Assembly: GCF_001570365.1 (NCBI RefSeq)
Contig: NZ_BBYK01000050.1
Location: 149,724 to 210,439, forward strand
Length of the DNA stretch: 60,716 nt
From: Microtetraspora fusca
GTDB taxonomy: Bacteria > Actinomycetota > Actinomycetes > Streptosporangiales > Streptosporangiaceae
Reading direction: 5' to 3'
The translations under genes were made by a program, and so were the position numbers. Below, one piece after another: positions 8,887 through 17,633 of the stretch (positions within the stretch are counted from its first letter, which is position 1; every line of letters starts with the position of its first letter). The notes beneath the pieces were generated by a model. That model did no database searches. It was not told the origin of the DNA and saw only the letters and a list, made by a program, of their open reading frames with translations.

Positions 8887-8895
8887 CGAGGGGCC

Positions 8896-9672
8896 GTGGG
8901 CAAGCCGCTGAAGAATCCGCCGACCTACATGATCAACAGTGTGGACCACGCGCTGCGGATCGCCGCGATGCTCCAACTGGAGGGCGAGCTGACCGTCTCG
9001 GAGGTCGCGGACCGGCTGGGCGTGGCCCGCTCAACCGCGCACCGGCTGCTCGCGATGCTGGTTTACCGGGACTTCGCGGTCCAGGACGAGCGGCGCCTCT
9101 ACCGGGCCGGCCCGGTCCTGGAGCTCGCGGCCCACTCGCCCTCGGCCGCGTCTCGTCTGCGGGCGGCGGCCCTGCCGCACCTGCACCGGCTGGTCGGCGC
9201 GCTCGACGAGTCCGCCAACCTGGCGGTGCGCACCGGGGACACGGTCCGGTTCATCGCCAGCGTCGAGTGCTTCCAGAGTCTGCGGGTGGGCTCCCGCGAG
9301 GGCATGGTGTTTCCCGCCCACCACACCACGGCGGGGCTGCTGCTGCTGGCAGAGCTGACCGACGAGGAACTCGAGGCGGTCTATCCGGCCGAGCGGTACG
9401 CCGACCGGCCCGCTGAGCGGCCCGACCTGGACCGGATGCGGACCGAGCTGGCCCGGGTGCGGCGCAACGGTTTCGCGCTCAACCAGGGCCGCTCGGAGCG
9501 CGGCGTGGTCGCGCTCGGTGTGCCGGTCCGGGCCCCGGACGGGAGCGCCCTCGCCGGCCTGTCGGTGTCGATGCCGAGCGGACGCTACGACCGGCACCGG
9601 CTGCCGTCACTGGTCGACACCCTTTCCCGTACCGCAGGCGCCGTCGAGGCCGATCTCGCCCGCTCCGCCTGA
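8896..9672 (+). CDS. IclR-family regulator of gentisate operon
   Basis: A 258-residue IclR regulator: winged helix at about residues 12-70 (LTVSEVADRLGVARSTAHRLL) and a C-terminal effector domain of about 180 residues (VGSREGMVFPAHHTTAGLLLLA). It faces away from the gentisate operon and probably controls it in response to 3-hydroxybenzoate or gentisate, as the equivalent IclR protein does in corynebacteria. The start GTG 8896 has CGAGGGG just upstream, overlapped by the palindrome at 8870-8886. A later in-frame Met (residue 12) is a weaker start. Confidence 0.88.
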   Translation: MGKPLKNPPTYMINSVDHALRIAAMLQLEGELTVSEVADRLGVARSTAHRLLAMLVYRDFAVQDERRLYRAGPVLELAAHSPSAASRLRAAALPHLHRLVGALDESANLAVRTGDTVRFIASVECFQSLRVGSREGMVFPAHHTTAGLLLLAELTDEELEAVYPAERYADRPAERPDLDRMRTELARVRRNGFALNQGRSERGVVALGVPVRAPDGSALAGLSVSMPSGRYDRHRLPSLVDTLSRTAGAVEADLARSA

Positions 9673-10111
9673 CGCCGGCCGGTTCCGGGTTCACGCGCTC
9701 GTAGCGGTCCACGGCACCGAACGGCCGGTCAGCCATTCCGCGACGCCCAGGCGCGGCACTTGAGTCCTGCCTGTTCAGCGGAGGACACCATGGCGCCCTT
9801 CCCCAGGATTCGAGAAGATCCCGCATCTTCACGATGCGATACCGCTTCCGTACGTGGACGGCGAGCTGTACTACAGCTTGATTTCGTGATGGTGGAGCCG
9901 GCGTTTCCAGTGGTGGCCACCTCGGGCGAGGGCTTGGTGATGTCGTCGGCGTTGGGACCAGGCGAGGGCGTTGCTGAGCGGGCGGCTGATCGCACACCTG
10001 AAGGTCGCCCACGATCAGCTCATCCGAAATGATCCAGAACTGCCGGCCGTAAACTAGGAATTCAGCTTCACTCAGGCAGGCCGCTGACGCACCTCCTGAA
10101 AGGAAATCGCC
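9673..10111. other. 440-base gap without recognisable gene
   Basis: No family resemblance on either strand. The last 80 bases hold the leader of the aldo/keto reductase gene. A relic is possible but I cannot name it. Confidence 0.35.
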
Positions 10112-11122
10112 GTGAAGCTCAACAAAATCCTTCCCGGACGCATCGGATACGGTGCGGCGCCGCTGGGGAACATGTTCCGTGCCGTTCCGGACGACGAGGC
10201 GACCGCTACGCTGAACGCCGCCTGGGATCAGGGCATCCGCTACTACGACACGGCCCCGCTTTACGGTGCCGGCCTCTCCGAGATCCGGCTCGGTGGACTG
10301 CTGTCCCGGAAGCCGCGGGACACGTTCGTGCTCTCCACCAAGGTTGGCCGCGTCATCCTGGACGAGGTCGAAAGCGAGTCCCGCGATCTCGGAGAGAAGG
10401 GCAGCCTGTTCGAGCACGGACGCCCCAACAAGATCGTCCACGAGTGGACGGCCGAAGCCACAGAACGCTCCATCGAGGGCAGTCTCGAGCGGCTGGGGGT
10501 CGACCGTTTGGACATTCTGTGGGTGCATGACATCGCCCAGGACTTTCACGGCGATGCCTGGCTGCAGAAGTTCGAGGAGGCCCGCACGGGCGCCTTCCGG
10601 GTGCTGTCCAGGCTGCGTGACGAAGGGGTCATCAAGGCCTGGGGGCTGGGCGTCAATCGAACCGAGCCGATCGAGCTCACACTCGCGCTGGACGAGCCGC
10701 AGCCCGACGGGTTCCTGCTGGCCGGCCGATACTCGTTGCTCGACCACGAGCACGCCCTGCAGCGGCTGCTGCCCATGGCCGAAGAGCAGGACGTCGGCAT
10801 GGTCGTCGGCGGTCCCTACAGCTCCGGGATCCTCGCCGGCGGTACCCACTTCGAGTACCAGGACGCGCCGCCGGAGATCGTGGAGAAGGTCCGACGTCTC
10901 AAGCAGCTCACCGACGAGTACGGCGTGAGCATCAAGGCCGCGGCTCTCCAGTTCTCGCTCGCCCACCCCGTCTCCAAGGCGGTCGTCGCGGGCGCCACCA
11001 AGCCCAGCCGCATCGCCGAAGACCTCGCCGCTCTCCACGAGGAGATCCCAGCCGACTTCTGGACCGCCCTGCGCGCCTGCGGCCTGGTCAGCCCACTGGC
11101 GCCTCTGCCAGGCGGAGCGTAA
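10112..11122 (+). CDS. Aldo/keto reductase
   Basis: A 336-residue aldo/keto reductase TIM barrel of the D-threo-aldose or L-fucose dehydrogenase-like group. Catalytic residues are visible as Asp46 and Tyr51 in RYYDTAPLYGAG, a Lys in LSTKVGR (about 76), and His in DILWVHD (about 142). It would reduce or oxidise a carbonyl or sugar with NAD(P). GTG 10112 is preceded by AAAGGAA. It is followed after 50 bases by an SRPBCC gene and then the SoxR-controlled exporter, so a role in handling a redox-active or xenobiotic carbonyl is conceivable but unproven. Confidence 0.88.
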   Translation: MKLNKILPGRIGYGAAPLGNMFRAVPDDEATATLNAAWDQGIRYYDTAPLYGAGLSEIRLGGLLSRKPRDTFVLSTKVGRVILDEVESESRDLGEKGSLFEHGRPNKIVHEWTAEATERSIEGSLERLGVDRLDILWVHDIAQDFHGDAWLQKFEEARTGAFRVLSRLRDEGVIKAWGLGVNRTEPIELTLALDEPQPDGFLLAGRYSLLDHEHALQRLLPMAEEQDVGMVVGGPYSSGILAGGTHFEYQDAPPEIVEKVRRLKQLTDEYGVSIKAAALQFSLAHPVSKAVVAGATKPSRIAEDLAALHEEIPADFWTALRACGLVSPLAPLPGGA

Positions 11123-11172
11123 GCCCCGCCGCCCGTGAACCACAGCCCGACGACGAGTCCCGGAGGACCGTC

Positions 11173-11589
11173 ATGGCATCGACATCGGTGAGCCGGGTGG
11201 TTCCGGCCTCGCCCGCACGCGTGTGGCAGCTGATCGGCGGGTTCGGATCGCTGCCCGACTGGCTGCCGTACATCACTGAAAGCACGCTCTCCGAAGGCGG
11301 CCGGGTACGGCACCTGAAAAACCTCGGCGGCGACACCATTGTGGAGCGCCTGATGGAGTTCAACGAAGAACAGCGCTTCTACAGCTACCGGATCCTGCAA
11401 GCGCCCTTCCCGATCGTCGACTACCTGTCGACCCTGCGAGTGCATGAGGTCAGCGGCAACGACAATGTCGCCGAGGTCCAGTGGTCGGGCCGTTTCGTGC
11501 CCCAGGGAGCCGGCGACGACGAGGTCGTCGCCCTGTTCACCGGCATCTACCGCGACGGCCTCGAGGCGCTGCACACGTCTCTCGGTTAG
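11173..11589 (+). CDS. SRPBCC-family protein
   Basis: A 138-residue START-like (polyketide cyclase/dehydrase) domain protein. The pattern VVPASPARVWQLIGGFGSLPDWLP opens the fold and VEWSGRF-like strands (VQWSGRFVPQG) and the long C-terminal helix (FTGIYRDGLEALHTSL) close it. These proteins form a hydrophobic pocket for small ligands. It sits 50 bases after the aldo/keto reductase and is likely co-transcribed. Function not assignable beyond ligand binding. Confidence 0.82.
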   Translation: MASTSVSRVVPASPARVWQLIGGFGSLPDWLPYITESTLSEGGRVRHLKNLGGDTIVERLMEFNEEQRFYSYRILQAPFPIVDYLSTLRVHEVSGNDNVAEVQWSGRFVPQGAGDDEVVALFTGIYRDGLEALHTSLG

Positions 11590-11838
11590 GGAGAAGCATG
11601 CGGCCGGCCTGTGATCCGGCTCGATCATCGGCTGCATCGATCGCGCCCACGCCTCACCCTCCGGTCGGCGCCTCGTCGTAGGGAACTGTTTTCCGCAGGT
11701 CAGCGGCCCATCGGCGCCTGACAAGACGGCATCCGGCTCCGCGATCGAGGCACTCCAGCCCGGTCCGGTCTGTTGCCCCAGATGAAGCGGATCCCGTGGC
11801 CCTCACAACACCCTCCACCTCCATGCCGACCAGCGCAT

Positions 11839-11869
11839 TTGACCTCAACCGTGGTTGAGCTGATGGGCT
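11839..11869 (+). promoter_or_regulatory. SoxR box within a 19-bp-spaced promoter
   Basis: The sequence cctcaaccgtggttgagc (11843-11860) matches the SoxR operator consensus CCTCAA-N6-TTGAGG with one mismatch at the outer base, and its core is a perfect 7-bp inverted repeat. A -35 hexamer ttgacc (11839-11844) and a weak -10 tgggct (11864-11869) are 19 bp apart, the over-long spacing typical of MerR-family promoters. The exporter start follows at 11908 and soxR lies downstream. Confidence 0.88.
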
Positions 11870-11907
11870 GTTCGCCAGAACCTGAGGGCCCAGAGAAAGC
11901 GAGCAGA

Positions 11908-13395
11908 ATGGACACCACTACAGATACGTCCCAGCCCCCGCCCACAGTGGATCAGCCGTCTCCGCTGACGCTCCCGGTGGTCCTGGTCGGCGTCGTCCTC
12001 GTAGCGATGTCCATCTCCGGGACCGCGGTCGCGCTGCCGAACATCGGCCGCGATCTCGATACCTCTGGGGCCCCGCTGAACTGGGTCGTCGCCGGATACA
12101 ACCTGGCCTTCGCGGCCATGACGCTCATCGCGGGATCGGCCGCCGACCGGATCGGCCGGCGGCGGGTGTTCATCGTCGCGGCGCTGGTCTTCGCGGCCGG
12201 ATTTCTCGCGACGGCGCTGAGCCCGTCGATCATCGTCATGGACATCGCCCGCATCGTCTCCGGCGCCGGCGGTGCTGGGATCATGGCCGCGGGTGGCGCC
12301 ATTCTCGCCTCCAGCTACGACGGCGCGGCCCGCAACCGGGCCTTCGCCCTGATGGGCACCATGGCCGGAATCGGCATCGCCATCGGCCCCACCCTGTCGG
12401 GGCTGCTGATCGACACCACGGGATGGCGGGGCGGTTTCACGGTCTTCACCGTCGTCAGCCTGCTGGTCGCCCTGGGCGCCACCCGTGCCCGCGAGTCCCG
12501 GGCGAACGTCAGCGGCCCGGTCGACTGGGCGGGCAGCGCCTTGTTCGTCGCCGCGCTGTCCCTGCTCATGTTCGCGCTCCTGGAGGCGCCCGCGCTCGGC
12601 TGGCTCCACCCGGGCGCCCTGATCACCGGGATCACCGGCCTGGCCGCCCTGGTCCTCTTCGGCGTCGTCCAGCGGCGCAGCCCCGCTCCGGTGCTGGCCC
12701 CGGCCTTGGTCGCCAACCGGGGCTTCATGGGCTGGAGCCTCGCGACCCTGACCACCTCGATCGGATTCCTCGGCGTTCTGGTCTTCCTGCCCACCTACCT
12801 GCAAGCGGCGGCGGGACTGTCCCCCTCGGCGGCAGGGGTGGCGATGCTGCTGCTGACCGCGCCTGTACTGGTCGTACCCATGGTCGCCGTGACCCTGGTG
12901 AACAAGGGCGTGTCGGCCCGCCTGCTGATCACGATCGCTCTGGTCCTCGTCGTGGCCGGGAACCTGTGGCTGATGGCGCTGAACGCCGACCACGCGGTCA
13001 CGGCCGTCGCGGCTCCGCTGATGATGATCGGCATCGGCATGGGAGCCTCCTTCGGCATCACCGACGGCCAGGCCATGGCCCTGGTTCCGGCCGATGCCGT
13101 AGGCATGGCGGCCGGATTCCTCAACACCCTGCGGGGCGCGGCCGAGGCTCTCGTGATCGCCGCGTTCAGCGCCTCACTCGTCGGCCTCCTCGCCGCGAAG
13201 CTCGGCGACACGAGCCGCGCCGCCGCGGTCGGCGCCGGACGCCTCACCAGCGGGGCCGAGGCTGAGGAACTCAACGCGTTCACCTGGTCCTGGCACCTGA
13301 CGCAGCTCGGTGTCGGGCTACTCTGCCTCGTACTGTCGGTCGTCGTGGTCACCCTGATCCGTGGCCGCGCCGAGACGTCCCGAAGCACCGCCTGA
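11908..13395 (+). CDS. MFS drug exporter, DHA2 type
   Basis: A 495-residue major facilitator with about 14 membrane segments, typical of DHA2 proton-driven drug exporters. Motif A reads GSAADRIGRRRVF (about residue 80) and motif C is near GIGIAIGPTLSGLL (about 155). It is preceded by a SoxR operator and followed 39 bases later by soxR, so it should export a redox-cycling compound that oxidises SoxR, as in streptomycetes that make actinorhodin-like pigments. ATG 11908 was chosen because the first membrane helix starts about 25 residues in; the ribosome binding site is weak. Confidence 0.9.
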   Translation: MDTTTDTSQPPPTVDQPSPLTLPVVLVGVVLVAMSISGTAVALPNIGRDLDTSGAPLNWVVAGYNLAFAAMTLIAGSAADRIGRRRVFIVAALVFAAGFLATALSPSIIVMDIARIVSGAGGAGIMAAGGAILASSYDGAARNRAFALMGTMAGIGIAIGPTLSGLLIDTTGWRGGFTVFTVVSLLVALGATRARESRANVSGPVDWAGSALFVAALSLLMFALLEAPALGWLHPGALITGITGLAALVLFGVVQRRSPAPVLAPALVANRGFMGWSLATLTTSIGFLGVLVFLPTYLQAAAGLSPSAAGVAMLLLTAPVLVVPMVAVTLVNKGVSARLLITIALVLVVAGNLWLMALNADHAVTAVAAPLMMIGIGMGASFGITDGQAMALVPADAVGMAAGFLNTLRGAAEALVIAAFSASLVGLLAAKLGDTSRAAAVGAGRLTSGAEAEELNAFTWSWHLTQLGVGLLCLVLSVVVVTLIRGRAETSRSTA

Positions 13396-13434
13396 CCACC
13401 ACCGCTGTCTCGATCACGACAAAGGAGAGATGCC

Positions 13435-13926
13435 GTGCGTGCCAGTCCGGACGACCATCTCACGATCGGTGAGATCATCCGCCGGACCGGCGTGCCCGCC
13501 TCCGCTCTGCACTTCTACGAGCGTAAGGGCCTGATCTTCAGTGAGCGCGGCAGCGGCAACCAGCGGATCTTCTCCCGGCACATGCTCCGCCGGATCTCCT
13601 TGATCATCGTGGCCAAGCGCCTCAACATCCCGCTGTCGGACGTCGCCGAGGTCTTCACCACCCTGCCCACCGATCAGGCCCCCACCCACAAGGACTGGCA
13701 GAGGGTCTCCCGCATCTGGAAGAAGCAGCTTGAGGAACGCCGCCGAGCCATCGAGAACCTCGAACAGGAGCTCACCGGCTGCATCGGCTGCGGCTGTCTG
13801 TCGATGAAGGCCTGCCTGCTCCTCAACCCCGACGACGCCCTCGGGGGCCGGGGCCCCGGTCCGGTACGGCTCCAGGAGCCCACCGCCCCCCTTCCGGACG
13901 GACCGTCCACACGACGTACCACCTGA
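13435..13926 (+). CDS. soxR: SoxR, redox-sensing MerR-family activator
   Basis: A 163-residue SoxR. The MerR winged helix occupies residues 8-80 (LTIGEIIRRTGVPASALHFYE), followed by the dimer helix, and the [2Fe-2S] motif CIGCGCLSMKAC supplies Cys116, Cys119, Cys121 and Cys127 with the exact CX2CXCX5C spacing. The roughly 35-residue Pro/Gly-rich tail is not conserved. In actinomycetes SoxR responds to redox-active metabolites rather than superoxide. It lies 39 bases after the exporter in the same operon, behind the SoxR box at 11843, so it likely autoregulates. GTG 13435 has AAAGGAGAG upstream. Confidence 0.95.
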   Translation: MRASPDDHLTIGEIIRRTGVPASALHFYERKGLIFSERGSGNQRIFSRHMLRRISLIIVAKRLNIPLSDVAEVFTTLPTDQAPTHKDWQRVSRIWKKQLEERRRAIENLEQELTGCIGCGCLSMKACLLLNPDDALGGRGPGPVRLQEPTAPLPDGPSTRRTT

Positions 13927-13993
13927 TCAGAGGCGGGTTCGCGATAACAGACCTCAACACCCTTCTCACCGCGCTTCCGGCCGATCGCGAAAG

Positions 13994-14169
13994 CAGCGCG
14001 CCTGCCCGTGATCAAACTGCATGAGACGCGGCACACGGCGGCGACGCCGGGACTTGAAGCGGGGCTGAATATGAAGATCGTCTCCGCACAGTTCGCCCAC
14101 TCGACAACCACCACTACGCGGACCGACGAGCCCGGCGTGACCTTACGGGTCGGCACGCCCGGCCCCTGA
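13994..14169 (+). pseudogene. Tyrosine integrase C-terminal fragment
   Basis: A short stretch reads LPVIKLHETRHTAAT, then MKIVSAQFAHSTTT, and matches the box II region (HxxR and the LGH/FAH motif) of phage-type tyrosine recombinases. The N-terminal bulk and the catalytic Tyr are absent. It is closely related in wording to the integrase fragments at 17247, 48085 and 56953. Confidence 0.75.
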
Positions 14170-14294
14170 ATTCACGCTTCGCCATCGGTGACGACTGTGG
14201 CTTCGGCGGTGATTTTGGTCCGGAAACGAAGCGGTTTCCGGTTGGTCGCGAGGCGACCGATGCACCATTCAGATGGACGCACAGCCGGAAATCG

Positions 14295-14858
14295 ATGGAC
14301 GATACAGACGTGAATGCCCCACGTCGAAACCGGCGCACCAAACGGCGCATCAAAGTGGACAAAGTCACCGCCGCTATTGTGACTATTGTGACGGCTCTCA
14401 TCGGTGGAATCGCGACCGTGGTCGCGGCGATCGTCGCTCGCGACGACGACCCCGCGCCTGAGCCGAGCCCCGCGAATACCCCTGTCGCCAGCGGCTATCC
14501 ACTCCTCGGCGACAGCTCGGACATCCTCCGTGACGTGACCTATCCGGACGGGGCCCAGGTGCCGCGCGGGCAGCAGCTGGACAAGAAGTGGGAGCTCAGG
14601 AATTCGGGAAACGTGGCCTGGTCGGGACGATTTCTCGCCCCGGCCAACAGTGCGCTGGACGAGGGACCGTGCTATCCCAGGAACAAGCGCTACGAGATTC
14701 CGTACACGGCGCCGCAGCAGAAGGTCGTCATCAGCGCCGAGGCGGTGACCGAGCCCCGGCCCGGACATTGCCATCTCACCTGGAAAATGATCGACGAGGC
14801 GGGACACTTTTTCTTTCCGAACGGCAAGGGCGTGGAACTCGACGTGACCGTCAACTGA
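14295..14858 (+). CDS. Membrane-anchored NBR1-Ig-like domain protein
   Basis: A 187-residue protein with a basic N terminus, one membrane segment at about residues 24-48 (VTAAIVTIVTALIGGIATVV), a short Asp/Pro/Glu linker, and an extracytoplasmic NBR1-Ig-like (FW) domain from about residue 78. The domain shows VTYPDGAQVPRGQQLDKKWE, LRNSGNVAWSGRF and a closing DEAGHFFFP-ELDVTVN. The FW domain is best known from the autophagy receptor NBR1 and occurs in scattered actinobacterial surface proteins with unknown ligand. It stands alone between an integrase relic and cytochrome oxidase on the opposite strand. The ribosome binding site is unclear. Confidence 0.75.
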   Translation: MDDTDVNAPRRNRRTKRRIKVDKVTAAIVTIVTALIGGIATVVAAIVARDDDPAPEPSPANTPVASGYPLLGDSSDILRDVTYPDGAQVPRGQQLDKKWELRNSGNVAWSGRFLAPANSALDEGPCYPRNKRYEIPYTAPQQKVVISAEAVTEPRPGHCHLTWKMIDEAGHFFFPNGKGVELDVTVN

Positions 14859-14884
14859 CCCTTCACAATCACCCGCCGCGCCGT

Positions 14885-16549
14885 CTACTCTCCCCGGCTG
14901 ATGGCTTTGTGCGGATAGTGCAGGTCGAAGGCGGGCCTTTCGGAGCGGATGCGCGGAATGCTGACGAAGTTGTGTCGCGGCGGTGGGCAGGACGTGGTCC
15001 ATTCCAGGGAGTTGCTGAAGCCCCAGGGGTCGTCCACGGTGACCCGTGTGGCGTGGCGTGCGGTGTGCCAGACGTTGTACAGGAACGGCAGGGTGGACAG
15101 GCCGAGCAGGAAGGCACCGGCCGACGAGACCAGGTTGAGGTCGGTGAAGCCGTCCACCGGCGAGTAGTCGGCGTAGCGCCTCGGGAAGCCGATCACGCCG
15201 AGCCAGTGCTGGACCAGGAAGGTGGTGTGGAAGCCGATGAAGAGCATCCAGAAGTGGACCAGGCCGAGGGTCTTGTTGAGCATCCTGCCGGTCATCTTGG
15301 GCCACCAGAAGTAGAACCCGGCGAACATGGCGAACACGACGGTGCCGAACACCACATAGTGGAAGTGGGCCACCACGAAGTAAGTGTCAGTGATGTGGAA
15401 GTCGAGCGGCGGCGAGGCCAGGATGACGCCGGTCAGCCCGCCGAGCAGGAACGTCACCAGGAACCCGATGGCGAACAGCATCGGCGCTTCGAAGCTCAGG
15501 TGGCCCCGCCACATGGTGCCGACCCAGTTGAAGAACTTCACGCCGGTCGGAACCGCGATGAGGAACGTCATGAACGAGAAGAACGGCAGGAGCACCTGTC
15601 CGGTGGCGAACATGTGGTGGGCCCACACGGTCATCGACAGGCCGGCGATGGCGATGGTGGCGCCGACCAGGCCGATGTAGCCGAAGACCGGCTTGCGACT
15701 GAACACCGGGATGACCTCGGTGATGATGCCGAAGAACGGCAGCGCGATGATGTAGACCTCGGGATGGCCGAAGAACCAGAACAGGTGCTGCCACAGCATC
15801 GGGCCACCGGTCGCCGGGTCGTAGATGTGGGCGCCGAGCTTGCGGTCGGCCGCCAGCGCCAGCAGCGCGGCGGCGAGCACGGGGAAGGCCAGCAGGACGA
15901 GCAGGCTGGTGAGCAGGACGTTCCAGGTGAAGATCGACATCCGGAACATCGTCATGCCGGGCGCCCGCATGCAGATGATGGTGGTGATGAAGTTGACGGC
16001 GCCGAGGATCGTGCCGAGGCCGGACATCGTCAGCCCCATGATCCACAGGTCGCCCCCCATGAAGGGCGTGAAGTGCTGCGATGACAGCGGCGTGTAGGCA
16101 AACCAGCCGAAGTCGGGTGTGCTCCCACTGAAAAAGCTACTCACGGTGATCAGTCCGCCGAACAGGAACAGCCAGAAGCTCGCCGCGTTCAGCCGGGGGA
16201 AGGCGACGTCGGGCGCGCCGATCTGCAACGGCATGACGACGTTGGCGAATCCGGCGAACAGCGGAGTCGCGAATAACAGCATCATGATGGTGCCGTGCAT
16301 GGTGAAGAGCTCGTTGTACACGCGGTTGCCGACGATTTGAAGGCCGGGCTGGGCCAGTTCGGCACGGATGACCAGCGCCAGAATCCCGGCGAAGACGAAG
16401 AAGGCGAACGAGGCGATCAGATACATGTAGCCGATCACCTTGTGGTCGGTGGATGAGAGCCAGTTCGCGATCACGGCCCCCTTGCGGAAGGCGCGCGCGG
16501 GGGCCAGCGGTGATGCCAGCGGCTCCTCGCCGCGGTCGAAGGTGGTCAC
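14885..16549 (-). CDS. ctaD: Cytochrome c oxidase subunit I
   Basis: A 554-residue heme-copper oxidase subunit I, the catalytic core of the aa3-type terminal oxidase in the membrane. Twelve helices are evident. Key metal ligands are visible: His in FTMHGTIMM (low-spin heme a), WFFGHPEVY with the cross-linked His-Tyr pair at CuB, the two His of VWAHHMF for CuB, and HFHYVVFG for hemes a3 and a. The GTG at 16549 follows GGAGGG and gives the usual N terminus. It is unusual in standing alone, with no subunit II or III, heme a synthase or bc1 genes nearby, so it is probably a second, accessory copy. Confidence 0.95.
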   Translation of the reverse strand: MTTFDRGEEPLASPLAPARAFRKGAVIANWLSSTDHKVIGYMYLIASFAFFVFAGILALVIRAELAQPGLQIVGNRVYNELFTMHGTIMMLLFATPLFAGFANVVMPLQIGAPDVAFPRLNAASFWLFLFGGLITVSSFFSGSTPDFGWFAYTPLSSQHFTPFMGGDLWIMGLTMSGLGTILGAVNFITTIICMRAPGMTMFRMSIFTWNVLLTSLLVLLAFPVLAAALLALAADRKLGAHIYDPATGGPMLWQHLFWFFGHPEVYIIALPFFGIITEVIPVFSRKPVFGYIGLVGATIAIAGLSMTVWAHHMFATGQVLLPFFSFMTFLIAVPTGVKFFNWVGTMWRGHLSFEAPMLFAIGFLVTFLLGGLTGVILASPPLDFHITDTYFVVAHFHYVVFGTVVFAMFAGFYFWWPKMTGRMLNKTLGLVHFWMLFIGFHTTFLVQHWLGVIGFPRRYADYSPVDGFTDLNLVSSAGAFLLGLSTLPFLYNVWHTARHATRVTVDDPWGFSNSLEWTTSCPPPRHNFVSIPRIRSERPAFDLHYPHKAISRGE

Positions 16550-16694
16550 GTGCCCTCCGCCTCCCCTTGGAACAGGACCTGAGCGCACCGCGCCGGTCCG
16601 ACTGCTGGATCGCTACCAGACCGACGTACGCCCGACGGGCCGCCGCCGGAAAGGCCGAGCCGCCCGGCGACCCGGCGCCTCCGGTCTCGTGCCG

Positions 16695-16868
16695 TCACTC
16701 GGCGACAGGGTCCTCTGATCGGGGGCCGATCCGGAGCGGCACGATGCTCTGCGGCAGGTAGATGCGCTGATCGGGTACGGACGCGCAGGAACCGGTGAGG
16801 CGTAGGAACTGGAGAAGCCACGCCTCAACGCCGATCGGATCCGGTGCCGTGAAGGCGACGTCGGCCAT
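16695..16868 (-). CDS. Small hypothetical protein
   Basis: A 57-residue open frame starting at ATG 16868 behind a GGGGGAAT ribosome binding site. It begins MADVAFTAPDPIGVEAWLLQ and has no membrane segment. It lies upstream of ctaD on the same strand. No family recognised. The good leader is the main reason to believe it. Confidence 0.4.
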   Translation of the reverse strand: MADVAFTAPDPIGVEAWLLQFLRLTGSCASVPDQRIYLPQSIVPLRIGPRSEDPVAE

Positions 16869-17013
16869 GTGATTCCCCCGACTGCTTTGTTGCGGAGATC
16901 CCCGCCGTAGGAGCGGGTCCGCATGATGTGTCCCGGAGTGGATGTCTGTTTGAGCGCGACGACATCGGAGAGACTGCGGACAGTAATTGCCCGTCCGAGG
17001 AGTGGCGAAACGA

Positions 17014-17163
17014 ATGATCAGGGCGGTTGTCGTCATCATGGCGATCGGCGCGGTCGCCGCGCTACTCGCCTTCGGTTTCACGTCGGGCGCGCGCAGGGCA
17101 TCGCTGGAGGGGAGACGCACGCCGGCCGGTCTCGGCGCTGTCGGTCAGCCTTCGCCTGCTTGA
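17014..17163 (+). CDS. Small single-pass membrane protein
   Basis: A 49-residue open frame with one clear membrane helix at about residues 4-22 (AVVVIMAIGAVAALLAFGF), followed by a basic stretch. GAGGAG lies about 12 bases before ATG 17014, slightly far; GTG 17002 in frame is an alternative. It resembles the many short, single-helix proteins of unknown role in actinomycetes. Confidence 0.4.
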   Translation: MIRAVVVIMAIGAVAALLAFGFTSGARRASLEGRRTPAGLGAVGQPSPA

Positions 17164-17246
17164 GACGGAGACGGGCGCCCCGGCATCGACCGGATCGCGG
17201 GAGCGGCGCCTCAGACGTCATCACGATCTCCTTGCCCGACCGCCGT

Positions 17247-17366
17247 TCGCTCCAATTGGGGCATTCAACGACCGCGATCATGCGGGACCTCTCCCAGCAT
17301 GTGCGCCAGGCGGTTCTGGACGATGCAGCGGAGCGTGTTGGTGCGCTCGCTCCCGAACCGGGATGA
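17247..17366 (+). pseudogene. Tyrosine integrase extreme C-terminus
   Basis: Reads LQLGHSTTAIMRDLSQHV, then RQAVLDDAAERV, matching the LGH motif and final helix of a tyrosine integrase. The catalytic Tyr position (DLYQHV in the copy at 56953) is Ser here (DLSQHV), so this tail would be inactive even if fused. Confidence 0.7.
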
Positions 17367-17633
17367 CGCAGCACGAACAAGATCGTGACGCGATGTTCCC
17401 CATCCACGGCTGGGAAGGCCGACACCGCCGGATCCAAGAGATCCCGCACTGGTCATACTCGGGACGCCGCCGTCAAGCCATCGCCGGCCGATGCCACTAC
17501 CAGCGCAGATCACAGCCATGATCTCAATGTGTCACTGGAGTACTAGGCTCGAAATCAGTCGCGCACGCACCCCCACACCACGCCCCCATCCGCTGCGCGC
17601 ACCGACGAAGACCGAACACCGCAGGGGACAACC

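Noticed and set aside
9760-10032. A 90-residue plus-strand frame in the gap before the aldo/keto reductase.
   Set aside because: No ribosome binding site and no resemblance to any family.
11845-12993. Long minus-strand frames opposite the MFS exporter.
   Set aside because: Gln/Asp/Arg-rich antisense translations typical of shadows of membrane proteins in GC-rich DNA.
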